A DNA stretch of 23,182 nucleotides from RGIG990 sp045589455 (GCA_045589455.1 JAZNPC010000007.1:1-23182); one strand, 5' to 3'; shown: positions 14,586-22,839, counted from the first letter of the stretch. Translations and numbers: made by a program. Notes: a model not told the origin generated them from the sequence alone.

Positions 14586-16523
14586 TTATTGATTGCTATC
14601 TTGGTCAATAAATATTATTTCAGGATTGTTATTAAAGAAAATGTTTTTAATATTACCTTCAAACCTTCTGGGGATTGATATTTTCTTTAAATTATTGCAG
14701 TTAAAAAAAGCCCAATCAGCAATTTCTGTTACACTGTTTGGAATTTCAATTTCCGTTAAATTGTTACAGTGACCAAATGTGCAATATTCAATTTTAGTTA
14801 CACTATCAGGAATCTTGATGTTTTTTAGGCTTTTGCAGTAATAAAAAGCGCTACTACCAATAGAAGTTACGCTATTAGGAATTTCAATTGCAGTTAAATT
14901 ATCACAGCCAGCAAATGCTCTATACCCAATAGAAGTTACGCTATTAGGAATTTCGATGCTTTTCAGGTTGGTACAATTTTCAAAAGTACTTTTATCGATA
15001 GAAGTTAATCCATTAGGAAGCTTAATGCTCTCTAGGCTTGTGCAGTACGCAAATGCACTATATTTTATATTTTTTACCTCACCTGTAAATTCAATAAATT
15101 TAAGATTTTCACAATTGCTGAATGCATAGCGATCAATGTATGTTATGTTTTCAGGAATTTTTATACTAGTTAAGCCATTACATCCAGAAAAAACAGAATT
15201 TCGAATAAGGCTTAGTTTATTAGAAAATTTTATGTCTTTTAAACTTTCGCAATGGGTAAAGGCACATTGTCCTATGCTTATTATACTATCTGGCATCTCG
15301 ATGCTAATAATGCTCTTGCATCCATAAAAAGCATAATCCTCTATTTCGGTAACACTGTTTGGTATTGCAATATTGGTTAGGTTGGTACAACAACTAAAGG
15401 CGGCTTCACCTATAATTTTTACTTTGTCGGGAATAGTAAATGTTTTTTTATCTGATGCACACCAAAATATTTTTGTTTGATCTTTATTATACAAGGCTCC
15501 GTCACTAATAAGGTACTCTGTGTTGCCATCCTGAAGATTTATTTCCGTTAGTTTGTGGCAATTTTTAAAAGCGCCAAGACCAATATATGTTATGCTATTA
15601 GGAATATTGATATGTGTTAAATTAGAACATCTCTCAAATGCTCTAGGTCCAATATGTATGAGACTGTTAGGAATATCTATTTTAGTTAAACTGCTACAGT
15701 TGTTGAATGCTTCTATACCAATATGTGTTAAATTGTCAGGAAGCTTAATATCTATTAGGTTTCTACAAAATGAGAATGTGCTAGTGTTAATATGTGTGAT
15801 ACTATTGGGAAGAGTTATGCTGGTCAGATTGTCGCAACTTGCAAATGCACGTTTTCCTATATTAGTTACGCCATTAGGTATTTCAAGCTTCATTATGCTA
15901 TAACATTGCAAAAATGCAGCTTCTCCAATGTTTGCTAGTGTTTTAGGAAGAAGTATTTTTGATACATTATTGCATCCCCAAAATGTTTCCTTCCCTATAT
16001 GGGTTATTCCCTCGGGGATAGTGACTCTTTTTAATTCACGGCAATTATAAAATGTTTTATCTCCAATACGAGTGATCCCATTAGGTAAGTCAACTCTGAT
16101 TAAAATTCTGCAGTCATAAAATACACTTTCCCCCATATAAGTTACGCTGTCAGGTATTTCGATTGTTCTCAAGAGATGGCAGTATGAAAAAGCTTCATCC
16201 CCAATGTGAGTTACGCCCTCAGGAATTTGGATGTGTGTTAGTTCTTTTTGCCAAGAGAAAGCTCTATCTTGTATTTTTACAACTTGTTTTCCTCCCAAAG
16301 TATTTGGGATAACAACTTTTCCAGCAAATTGTTCACCTCTAACAATTACGGCATTGTTATTAGAGTCAACTATGTAACTCCAAATATTACCATCTACCTC
16401 CTCCTTGCAAATTATTTTTGATGCATCTGTCTGCTCATTATTTTCTAAAGAAGTTTCAATATTGCCGTATGCACTAAAAATACAGCTAAAAATAAAAATA
16501 GATAGGATTTTTTTTATATACAT
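14586..16523 (-). CDS. Secreted BspA-like leucine-rich-repeat protein
   Basis: About twenty-plus tandem repeats of roughly 23 residues with the pattern IxIPNSVTxIGxxAFxxC (LRR_5, BspA / Treponema pallidum LRR type) fill most of the protein, from about residue 80 to the end. One break (SDGALYNKDQTKIFWCA) is of the kind commonly seen in this family. The signal peptide is MYIKKILSIFIFSCIFSAYG. I use the ATG at 16523, giving 645 aa, because AAGGA lies just upstream and a promoter lies between it and the longer in-frame ATG at 16583. BspA-like proteins are surface or secreted binding proteins that mediate adhesion in oral and gut bacteria. The ligand cannot be read from sequence. No sorting or type IX secretion domain is visible at the C terminus. 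Confidence 0.9.
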   Translation of the reverse strand: MYIKKILSIFIFSCIFSAYGNIETSLENNEQTDASKIICKEEVDGNIWSYIVDSNNNAVIVRGEQFAGKVVIPNTLGGKQVVKIQDRAFSWQKELTHIQIPEGVTHIGDEAFSYCHLLRTIEIPDSVTYMGESVFYDCRILIRVDLPNGITRIGDKTFYNCRELKRVTIPEGITHIGKETFWGCNNVSKILLPKTLANIGEAAFLQCYSIMKLEIPNGVTNIGKRAFASCDNLTSITLPNSITHINTSTFSFCRNLIDIKLPDNLTHIGIEAFNNCSSLTKIDIPNSLIHIGPRAFERCSNLTHINIPNSITYIGLGAFKNCHKLTEINLQDGNTEYLISDGALYNKDQTKIFWCASDKKTFTIPDKVKIIGEAAFSCCTNLTNIAIPNSVTEIEDYAFYGCKSIISIEMPDSIISIGQCAFTHCESLKDIKFSNKLSLIRNSVFSGCNGLTSIKIPENITYIDRYAFSNCENLKFIEFTGEVKNIKYSAFAYCTSLESIKLPNGLTSIDKSTFENCTNLKSIEIPNSVTSIGYRAFAGCDNLTAIEIPNSVTSIGSSAFYYCKSLKNIKIPDSVTKIEYCTFGHCNNLTEIEIPNSVTEIADWAFFNCNNLKKISIPRRFEGNIKNIFFNNNPEIIFIDQDSNQ

Positions 16524-16553
16524 ATATGTCCTTTTTAACATTATTATGAAAGA

Positions 16554-16593
16554 ATTATAACACTTCGATTCCACTATCGTCAATTAAGTGTTA
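16554..16593 (-). promoter_or_regulatory. LRR gene promoter with flanking inverted repeat
   Basis: On the minus strand TTGACG (16583-16578) and a perfect TATAAT (16559-16554) are 18 bases apart. An 8-bp perfect inverted repeat, TAACACTT (16558-16565) and AAGTGTTA (16586-16593), embraces the promoter. One arm overlaps the -10 box and the other lies just upstream of the -35, which is a plausible operator arrangement. Confidence 0.65.
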
Positions 16594-16824
16594 AAAATGG
16601 CATTTATAAATAAAAAATGTGGCAAATTTTGTAGTTAAAATAATATGAATTCTATTACTCTTGCCTAGGATTTGCTTATGATATATTTATTTAGAACATC
16701 ATGCTAAGTTTTAAATCTTTTAGTGGTTTTGCAAAAAAGTTTAGCAGATTTTGCAAAATTTTTTGCTGCCAAATATTTTTTATTTATGCCTTTAGAAATA
16801 AAGGGTTTCCAATAAAACAAGTGT

Positions 16825-16854
16825 TTGAATAAAAGGGTTGATTTTTCTTATAAT
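16825..16854 (+). promoter_or_regulatory. Candidate promoter of a small RNA
   Basis: TTGAAT (16825-16830) and a perfect TATAAT (16849-16854) are 18 bases apart, which predicts a start near 16861. No gene of normal size follows before the intrinsic terminator at 16969-17005. Confidence 0.5.
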
Positions 16855-16860
16855 TACTTG

Positions 16861-17005
16861 CGAGATTTTTAAAAATATGCTTCAATTTACTCGTTCTAAA
16901 AGAATAACATATTATTTTTTAGAATATCCCTAAAATATAACCTATCCCTAAAACACTTCAATATGTGTGCCTCCTTTAGAAACCCATCTAAAGGGGGCTT
17001 TTTTT
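16861..17005 (+). ncRNA. Candidate small RNA (about 145 nt) of unknown family
   Basis: The interval is framed by a good promoter and a strong intrinsic terminator. It contains an inverted pair TTCTAAAA/TTTTTAGAA, a doubled TATCCCTAAAA motif (around 16925 and 16944) and a CACTTCAATATGTG hairpin. The only frame is an 18-codon one from ATG 16877 without a convincing ribosome-binding site, so a leader peptide is possible but less likely. I do not recognise the RNA. Its existence is inferred from the signals alone. Confidence 0.4.
16969..17005 (+). terminator. Strong rho-independent terminator
   Basis: A 10-bp stem, GCCTCCTTTA (16969-16978) with TAAAGGGGGC (16989-16998, one G-T pair), closes a 10-base loop and is followed by seven T. 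It works only for plus-strand transcription, yet no plus-strand gene lies upstream for 2.5 kb, so it probably ends a short non-coding transcript. Confidence 0.85.
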
Positions 17006-17039
17006 GGTGAGAAGTTAGAAGGCTTGGAGCGATATGCCA

Positions 17040-17175
17040 GCGTAGGATTAGCCACCATATACTGCGCTCTAGCGAGCTCCTGCGGCAAGATTGCCGCAGC
17101 ACGGAACAATTTGTTTCACGCTTCCTTGTTCATAGCCTTGGCGTAGGTGGTTGCGTCCCTTTTTCGTGCTTTTAT
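17040..17175. repeat. Interspersed repeat cluster upstream of the PRT gene
   Basis: This holds GCGTAGGATTAGCCAC (17040-17055, identical to 10594-10609), a perfect 9-bp hairpin CTGCGGCAA/TTGCCGCAG (17080-17099), TTGGCGTAGG (as at 10591-10600) and a GCGTCCCTTTTTCG segment matching 56-75 and, inverted, 22207-22224. No gene is seen. The mix of elements shared with other gaps marks it as a mosaic of interspersed repeats. Confidence 0.6.
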
Positions 17176-17224
17176 CCCCACACTCATTCATTGTTGTATT
17201 GCTTCTTTGCTTGTTGCTTTCGGT

Positions 17225-17252
17225 TTGGCTTTGTGTTACAATACCTTATAAA
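17225..17252 (+). promoter_or_regulatory. Candidate promoter of the PRT-murA pair
   Basis: TTGGCT (17225-17230) and TATAAA (17247-17252) are 16 bases apart, about 50 bases before the phosphoribosyltransferase start. Fair match only. Confidence 0.4.
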
Positions 17253-17302
17253 TATAAGTTTACACATTTTGTGTAGTAATTTTAATCATTTTAATTGGCA
17301 AA

Positions 17303-17854
17303 ATGCCACCCAAGACGATGAACAACAAAATCTACCTACAAGCAAATCAGCTATATAATGATAGCTTCTCACTAGCAAAGCAAATCTATGATTCTGGGTT
17401 CGTACCAGATGCACTAATTGCATTGTGGCGTGGTGGTTCTCCCGTAGGTATCGCAGTGCATGAATTCTTTCTCTATAAGGGAATAAAATTCTATCATTCA
17501 ATCGTAAAAACAGTTTCATATACTGGCATCAATGAAAGCAAAGAGCCAATCGTAGAAAATCTTGATTATGTGCTAAAGAATATCACAAAGGATTCTAAGG
17601 TCCTTGTTGTTGATGATATCTTTGATACTGGCTCAACAGCTCGCGTAATGAAGGAAAAGCTTGCAGTAACTGGCTGCGAGGTGCGCTTCGCAATGCCATA
17701 CTTTAAGCCATCTAGAAATACAACTGATTTTAACCCAGATTATTTTGTTAAAAAAGTAGATGAATGGCTAGTTTTCCCTCATGAGCTTTGTGGACTTACT
17801 CCAGAAGAAATTAAACAAAGAGATTTATTTGTTGCTGAGCTGCTTGGGATATAA
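17303..17854 (+). CDS. Phosphoribosyltransferase (type I, hypoxanthine/xanthine-like)
   Basis: The 183-aa protein has the PRPP-binding loop VLVVDDIFDTGSTA (about residues 99-112) and WRGGSPVGI (about 43-51), which define a type I phosphoribosyltransferase. These transfer ribose-5-phosphate from PRPP to a base, here most likely a purine for salvage. The base specificity is not certain, so I give no symbol. The true start may be the second ATG at 17318 (MNNKIYLQANQL), which matches the usual N terminus of relatives. Neither ATG has a clear ribosome-binding site. murA follows 12 bases later on the same strand. Confidence 0.78.
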   Translation: MPPKTMNNKIYLQANQLYNDSFSLAKQIYDSGFVPDALIALWRGGSPVGIAVHEFFLYKGIKFYHSIVKTVSYTGINESKEPIVENLDYVLKNITKDSKVLVVDDIFDTGSTARVMKEKLAVTGCEVRFAMPYFKPSRNTTDFNPDYFVKKVDEWLVFPHELCGLTPEEIKQRDLFVAELLGI

Positions 17855-17866
17855 GGTAATTGATTT

Positions 17867-19186
17867 ATGGTAAAAAATATCTCATCTAAATTTATAATTA
17901 ATGGCGGTAATCCGCTACACGGCTCGCACTTTTCTCCTGGTAATAAAAATGCAGCACTTCCTATGATTGCTGCAGCTATGATGGCTGATGGTGTTGTAGA
18001 GCTAACAAATCTGCCAATTATTCGCGATGTTGAGGTGATGCTAACGCTTGCTGCTGAGCTAGGCGCAAGGGTTAATTTAGATCGCATTGCACGCAAGGTT
18101 ACTATTGATCCAACAACACTTAATACAGATACACTACCACAAGAATTGTGCAATAAAATACGCACCTCAATTCTTTTTGCGGGTGCACTTATTTCACGAA
18201 ACGATCGTGTAGTAATTTCACCTCCTGGTGGTGATGTTATTGGCTTGCGTCGACTAGACACTCATTTTGATGGCTTTAAACGCTTGGGTATGGAAATACC
18301 AGATAGTATTCCATTTGAGTTTAGGCGTAAGGGTCGCCTACATGGTGCAAAGATTTTGCTTGATGAGGCTAGTGTTACCGCAACAGAAAACCTTGTGATG
18401 GCAGCGGTTAAGGCAGAGGGTCATACAGTCCTCTTTAATACAGCTTGTGAGCCACACGTGGTAAATCTTTGCAATATGCTTAATGGTATGGGTGCTAGAA
18501 TTACTGGCGTGGGTACAAATCGTCTTGAGATTGATGGTGTTGAAAGGTTGCATGGTGGAAGCTTTAGAATTATGCCAGATTATATTGAGTCTGCTAGCTT
18601 TATTGCTGCTGCAGCTGCAACCCGTGGTAGTATCAAAATCGAAAATACTGAGGAAGAGGATTTTCTTGTGCTTCAACGCCCATTCTCACGTCTTGGTGTG
18701 GAGTGGACACGTGATGAAAATGGCGTGCTAACCTTTGATTCTTCTGCTTGCGAGCTCCGTATCTCAAATGATGTTTCTGGTGCAATAGCAAAGATTGATG
18801 ATGGCATTTGGCCAGCAGTTCCTTCTGATTTGTTGAGTGTGCTAATTGTGCTTGCAACACAGGTGGATGGAATTGTACTTTTCTTTGAAAAGATGTTTGA
18901 AAGCCGCCTATACTTTATTGATAACCTAATTGGTATGGGTGCACATATTGTTCAGTGTGATCCTCACCGCATTGTGGTTCATGGCTCTGGTAAGAATAGC
19001 CTCAAGAGCACACATATGCTAAGCCCAGATATTCGTGCTGGTATGGCTCTTGTGCTAGCAGGCTTGTGCGCAGAAGGAACAACAGAGATAGGAAATGCCG
19101 AGAGTATTGACCGTGGTTATGAATCTATCGAGAAATCCTTGAGCGATTTGGGCGCAGATATTAGGCGCGAAATTGTACACAAATAA
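17867..19186 (+). CDS. murA: UDP-N-acetylglucosamine 1-carboxyvinyltransferase MurA (Asp variant)
   Basis: MurA transfers enolpyruvate from PEP to UDP-GlcNAc, the first committed step of peptidoglycan synthesis, in the cytoplasm. The 439-aa length, GNKNAALP (Lys27, Asn28) and the overall two-domain repeat fit well. In the catalytic loop the usual PGGC is PPGGDVIGLRRLDTHF, so residue 123 is Asp where E. coli has Cys115. Mycobacterium, Chlamydia and Borrelia MurA naturally carry Asp here and are fosfomycin-insensitive, so this enzyme is predicted to be active and resistant. It follows the phosphoribosyltransferase by 12 bases and precedes galU. Confidence 0.93.
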   Translation: MVKNISSKFIINGGNPLHGSHFSPGNKNAALPMIAAAMMADGVVELTNLPIIRDVEVMLTLAAELGARVNLDRIARKVTIDPTTLNTDTLPQELCNKIRTSILFAGALISRNDRVVISPPGGDVIGLRRLDTHFDGFKRLGMEIPDSIPFEFRRKGRLHGAKILLDEASVTATENLVMAAVKAEGHTVLFNTACEPHVVNLCNMLNGMGARITGVGTNRLEIDGVERLHGGSFRIMPDYIESASFIAAAAATRGSIKIENTEEEDFLVLQRPFSRLGVEWTRDENGVLTFDSSACELRISNDVSGAIAKIDDGIWPAVPSDLLSVLIVLATQVDGIVLFFEKMFESRLYFIDNLIGMGAHIVQCDPHRIVVHGSGKNSLKSTHMLSPDIRAGMALVLAGLCAEGTTEIGNAESIDRGYESIEKSLSDLGADIRREIVHK

Positions 19187-19258
19187 AAATTAAAGCTAAT
19201 AAGCAGTGTGTTTGAACTGACGAATGATTTTAAATAACATCAAATTATGGAGAATAAA

Positions 19259-20143
19259 ATGAAGGTACGTAAGGCAGTTATTCCAGCAGCAGGCTATGGC
19301 ACACGCTTTTTGCCTGCAACAAAGTCACAACCAAAGGAAATGCTAACAGTAGTTGATATTCCTGTTATTCAATATGTGGTCGAAGAGGCTGTTGCTTCTG
19401 GCATTACAGATATTTTGATGATTGTTAGCCGTGGTAAGCGTGCTGTTGAAGATCATTTTGATCGTTGCCTTGAGCTTGAGGATGAGCTTGAAGAGAAGAA
19501 TAAGCTAGCCGAGCTAGAGATTGTTCGCCGTGTATCAAATTTGGCAAACATTCATTTTATTCGTCAGAAGGAAATGCGTGGCTTGGGTGATGCAATTTCT
19601 TTGGCACGTCACCATATCGGTAATGAGCCATTTGCTGTGTTGCTCGGTGATACATTATTGCGTTCAGGTAATGATACTCCTGTAACAAAGCAGCTACTTG
19701 ATGTATACGATCGCTATCATGAGACAGTTGTTGCTCTTGAAGAGGTGCCAATGGAGCGTGTTAGCCGCTATGGTGTTATTAATGGCACACCAGTTACAGA
19801 TGATGTAATGCTTATTCGTGATTTGGTTGAGAAGCCAAAACCAGAGGAAGCTCCATCAAACTTGGTTATTGCATCTCGCTATGTTTTAACTCCTGAGGTG
19901 TTTAGCCACCTAGATAATGTTAAGCCAGGAAAGAATGGCGAAATTCAAATTACAGATGCTCTACGTGCTCAAGCAGCACAACGTGCAATGTATGGCTTAA
20001 AGTTCTGCGGAAAACGTTTTGATGCAGGTAATAAGATTGATTTCTTAAAGACAAATATTACTTATGCTTTGGAGCGTGAGGATTTGCGTGAACCTCTAGC
20101 AAAGTTTATTATTGAAACAGCTGAGCAGCTAAAGAAAAAATAA
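19259..20143 (+). CDS. galU: UTP-glucose-1-phosphate uridylyltransferase GalU
   Basis: GalU makes UDP-glucose from UTP and glucose-1-phosphate for glycogen, polysaccharide and lipopolysaccharide synthesis. KAVIPAAGYGTRFLPATKSQ...KEML (residues 5-27) is the nucleotidyltransferase signature, and VEKPKPEEAPSNL is the conserved sugar-phosphate region. I start at 19259 (294 aa) because GGAG lies seven bases before it, while the upstream in-frame ATG at 19247 has no ribosome-binding site and adds only four residues. The gap to murA is about 70 bases without a clear terminator. Confidence 0.92.
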   Translation: MKVRKAVIPAAGYGTRFLPATKSQPKEMLTVVDIPVIQYVVEEAVASGITDILMIVSRGKRAVEDHFDRCLELEDELEEKNKLAELEIVRRVSNLANIHFIRQKEMRGLGDAISLARHHIGNEPFAVLLGDTLLRSGNDTPVTKQLLDVYDRYHETVVALEEVPMERVSRYGVINGTPVTDDVMLIRDLVEKPKPEEAPSNLVIASRYVLTPEVFSHLDNVKPGKNGEIQITDALRAQAAQRAMYGLKFCGKRFDAGNKIDFLKTNITYALEREDLREPLAKFIIETAEQLKKK

Positions 20144-20171
20144 TAAAACAAAAATTGACGATAATAGTCAG

Positions 20172-20187
20172 TCACAAAAGTTTGTGA
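20172..20187. repeat. Perfect inverted repeat before nadD
   Basis: TCACAAA (20172-20178) and TTTGTGA (20181-20187) form a 7-bp perfect inverted repeat with a 2-base centre, directly before the nadD ribosome-binding site GAGGAG. As RNA it would be a small hairpin. As DNA it has the form of an operator. There is no T-tract, so it is not a terminator. Confidence 0.55.
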
Positions 20188-20200
20188 TGAGGAGCTAGTA

Positions 20201-20800
20201 ATGAAGCTGGGCGTATTTGGGGGAAGCTTTGATCCCGTTCACAATGGACACCTTGAGCTAGCCCGTATTGCAAAGGAGCAATTCGGGCTGTCAAAGGTGT
20301 TTTTTGTGCCGACCTGTGTTTCACCGTTAAAGCCTAATGGTGCCGTTGCTTCTAATGAGGCACGGCTTACTATGCTCCAGCTTGCTATAGAGGCATTCGC
20401 TGACTTTGGTATTTGCACCTATGATATGGATAGAGGTGGTCGGTCTTACACCATTGAGCTTATGCGTCATCTTAAGCAGGAATATCCAGAGGCGGAGCTC
20501 TTCTTTATTATTGGAGGAGACTCCCTTTCAACCTTGCATCGGTGGTACTGTTGCCGTGAGCTTGTTAATGAGTTTTCTTTTATAATTTTTTCTAGGGCAG
20601 GAGAGACTCTTTTATTTAATGAAGCATTTTCTCCAGAAGAAAAGGCAAAGCTTCAGCGTTTTGTGGTGTCTAATTTTAATATGCCAGTTTCTTCAACAGA
20701 ATTAAGGCAAGCTTTAGCTCAGGGAGTGCTTCCTAAAGGAGGCTTGCTGCCACCCTCTGTGGCAGAGTATGCAATAGCAAATAAAATTTACAAAAATTAG
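20201..20800 (+). CDS. nadD: Nicotinate-nucleotide adenylyltransferase NadD
   Basis: NadD adenylates nicotinate mononucleotide to deamido-NAD, an essential step of NAD synthesis. The 199-aa protein has the nucleotidyltransferase motif FGGSFDPVHNGHL (residues 6-18, with the HxGH signature His14/His17) and the C-terminal ATP-binding motif VSSTELRQAL (from about residue 163). FIIGGDSLSTLHRW in the middle is typical of the family. GAGGAG seven bases before the ATG is a good ribosome-binding site. It follows galU by 57 bases and the GH39-like gene follows after 13. Confidence 0.93.
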   Translation: MKLGVFGGSFDPVHNGHLELARIAKEQFGLSKVFFVPTCVSPLKPNGAVASNEARLTMLQLAIEAFADFGICTYDMDRGGRSYTIELMRHLKQEYPEAELFFIIGGDSLSTLHRWYCCRELVNEFSFIIFSRAGETLLFNEAFSPEEKAKLQRFVVSNFNMPVSSTELRQALAQGVLPKGGLLPPSVAEYAIANKIYKN

Positions 20801-20813
20801 TAGGGAGTAGGGG

Positions 20814-22160
20814 ATGAGTTGTGTAACAATAAATACAAATAAACTATTAGGCAAGATTAGGCCTATGAATTGTGTTAATAATGGGCCTGTTGGCTTGGCT
20901 GAGGATCCAGGACGCGGTAATTTTCAGACATATAAAAAACTAAAAATCCCATTTGCTCGCACACATGACTCAAACTTCTTTTCTGGCTATGGCGGACCTC
21001 ATACTGTGGATGTAGGTGTAATCTTCCCTGATTTCAGAAAAGATGTGGATGACCCAGATGCTTATGATTTTCAGCTCACAGATGAGTATATTCAAAAAAT
21101 AATAGCGGCAGGAACAGAGCCTTTTTACAGACTTGGTGCGTCTATTGAGCATTGGTCAAAAAAATATCACACCCTGCCACCAAAGGATAATCAGAAGTGG
21201 GCAGAGGTTTGTGAGCATATCATTCGCCACTACACAGAGGGTTGGGCAAATGGATTTACCCATAAGATTAGATACTGGGAAATTTGGAATGAGCCAGATC
21301 TTGATGCAGAGGACTCAGATAATAAAAAATGCTGGGGTGGCACAAAGCTTCAATTTTTTGAGTTCTATAAGACGGTTGCTCTTCATTTAAAGAAATGCTT
21401 TCCTCACTTGAAAATTGGAGGTCCCGCACTTGCATGGGATAAGGCTTGGCTTGATGATTTTCTAAAAATGATGTCTGGTGATGGAGATGAGGCAAAGCGT
21501 GTGCCGATAGATTTTATTTCTTGGCACAGGTATATGCGTAATCCATGGGATGTCCAAGAGGATGCAGATATTGTTGAAGCCATCATGAAGAAGTATGGTT
21601 ATGAAGCTGCTGAGAGCCATTTAAATGAATGGAATTATGTACGTGGCTGGGCAACTGAGGCTTTTAATTATTCCATTGAAACAATAATTGGGATGAAGGG
21701 AGCAGCCTTTACATTAGCAGCTATGATCGTTGGTCAGAATGTTAATAAGCTTGATATGATGATGTACTATGATGCACGTCCTACAGGAATGAATGGAATT
21801 TGGGACCTCTATTTGTACCGTCCATTAAAGACATACTATAGCTTTGAAGCCTATAATAAGCTTGTTGAGTATGGTACTCAAGTTGAAACTACAACAGATG
21901 ACAATGATGTGTATGTTTTGGGTGCACGTAGTGCAGACGGCAAGGTATGTACTGTATTTTCTCATTTTGTTGAAGAGGATACAGATGCACAACCAAAGAC
22001 TGTTCGCATAAGCATTGATTCAGTAAATAGCAATCCTGTGAGCTATTTGCTAGATGAAGCAAATAACCTTGCAGAGGTACCTCTGTTAGCTAAGTGTGGA
22101 GAAAATACATACGAGTTAACCCTGGCTCCAAATACAGTAGCAATGGTAGACTTTATCTAA
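20814..22160 (+). CDS. GH39-like glycoside hydrolase, probably cytoplasmic
   Basis: The 448-aa protein has the clan GH-A pattern of family 39. WEIWNEPD places the acid/base at Glu160, and SHLNEWNYV places the nucleophile at Glu272, with ISWHRY between them. The C-terminal ~90 residues look like the accessory beta-sandwich common in these enzymes. GH39 members include beta-xylosidases and alpha-L-iduronidases. The substrate cannot be told here. There is no signal peptide, so it probably acts on imported oligosaccharides. GGGAG/GGGG before the ATG is the ribosome-binding site. It sits 13 bases after nadD, with no obvious functional link. Confidence 0.8.
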   Translation: MSCVTINTNKLLGKIRPMNCVNNGPVGLAEDPGRGNFQTYKKLKIPFARTHDSNFFSGYGGPHTVDVGVIFPDFRKDVDDPDAYDFQLTDEYIQKIIAAGTEPFYRLGASIEHWSKKYHTLPPKDNQKWAEVCEHIIRHYTEGWANGFTHKIRYWEIWNEPDLDAEDSDNKKCWGGTKLQFFEFYKTVALHLKKCFPHLKIGGPALAWDKAWLDDFLKMMSGDGDEAKRVPIDFISWHRYMRNPWDVQEDADIVEAIMKKYGYEAAESHLNEWNYVRGWATEAFNYSIETIIGMKGAAFTLAAMIVGQNVNKLDMMMYYDARPTGMNGIWDLYLYRPLKTYYSFEAYNKLVEYGTQVETTTDDNDVYVLGARSADGKVCTVFSHFVEEDTDAQPKTVRISIDSVNSNPVSYLLDEANNLAEVPLLAKCGENTYELTLAPNTVAMVDFI

Positions 22161-22185
22161 AACCCGCAGTAAGCAGCGCGAGCGT

Positions 22186-22262
22186 GATGGCTTGCGTGGT
22201 GGCTAAAAGTGCGAAGAAGGGACGCAGAGACGCAGAGGACGTGGAGGACGCAGAGCCGTGAC
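22186..22262 (-). repeat. Inverted copy of the left-flank GCGTCC repeat
   Basis: Read on the minus strand this resembles bases 36-100: GCGTC-rich words, then GTCCCTT-TTCGCACTT, then a CCATCACG-like end. A shorter relative lies at 17155-17175. In the plus sense it appears as GACGCAGAGACGCAGAGG-type runs. Three related copies in 23 kb indicate a dispersed family. Confidence 0.55.
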
Positions 22263-22271
22263 GCAGAAAAA

Positions 22272-22347
22272 ACACTAGCGGAATGAGGTTTGCCATGGCT
22301 ATTGCTTTATCTTTCGAAGCAATTTGGCAAATCTCATCCACTAGTGT
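22272..22347. repeat. 76-bp imperfect hairpin element
   Basis: The arms ACACTAG...TTTGCCA (22272-22295) and TGGCAAA...CTAGTGT (22325-22347) pair with only a few differences, and the inner ATTGCTT/AAGCAAT extends the stem. The CACTAGCG end matches the hairpin at 124-188. It could be a small non-autonomous mobile element or an exported structural repeat. No target-site duplication is evident. Confidence 0.6.
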
Positions 22348-22731
22348 GCTCGCCTAGAAGTTCATTAAGATGCGGAGGCGATGCATTATAATAAATGAAG
22401 AATGAAGAATTCAGGTAGTGTTGAGTGGTTTTTTCTCCATTCTCGCGTCTTGTCGTCTTTGGGTCGTACAATCGTCTAACCGTCTAATCGTCCTAAACGT
22501 CACCGCTAGAAAATCTTGCTCTCCTGTCGCCAATGTCCCCTATGTCCTCAATGTCCCCACCTAAACTTGAGAGCAATATATATGTGTGCTTAACTGGGGT
22601 GCAGTACGTCCCCGTCCTACAGAATTAGTGAATAGTGAATAATGAATAATGAATAGATCAGGTTAAAAAATATATAATAGGGCAGCATGGCGTCCTCGCC
22701 TTGCTGAAATTTAAATATTTCCACCGCATAT

Positions 22732-22839
22732 ATTGCTTTGCAATGCTTCATATGCCGTAGGCATGCTTCATGGTGCTTTGCATCGCTTCATAGCGCATGC
22801 GCTGCTTCATCTAAATTCGGCTACGAATTTAGGCTTATC
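22732..22839. repeat. Mini-palindrome array punctuated by GCTTCAT
   Basis: Five short palindromes in a row, ATTGCTTTGCAAT, ATGCCGTAGGCAT, GGTGCTTTGCATC, AGCGCATGCGCT and a longer one at 22811-22832 (9-bp stem, 4-base loop), are each followed by the same 7-base spacer GCTTCAT (GCTTATC after the last). The palindromes differ in sequence but keep 12-13 bp length, so structure and spacer, not sequence, are conserved. A second two-unit cluster follows at 22889-22928. Confidence 0.8.

Noticed and set aside
15136..15903. Plus-strand frames opposite the LRR gene
   Set aside because: Shadows of the repeat structure on the other strand; no independent support.
16524..16583. Longer N terminus of the LRR protein from ATG 16583
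   Set aside because: The -10/-35 promoter lies within this extension, and the ATG at 16523 has AAGGA and starts a signal peptide.
22153..22341. Minus-strand frame over the right-hand repeats
   Set aside because: Lies within the GCGTCC repeat and the 76-bp hairpin, with no ribosome-binding site or domain.
22272..22347. Insertion sequence with transposase
   Set aside because: No transposase gene and no clear target duplication; only a hairpin repeat can be supported.
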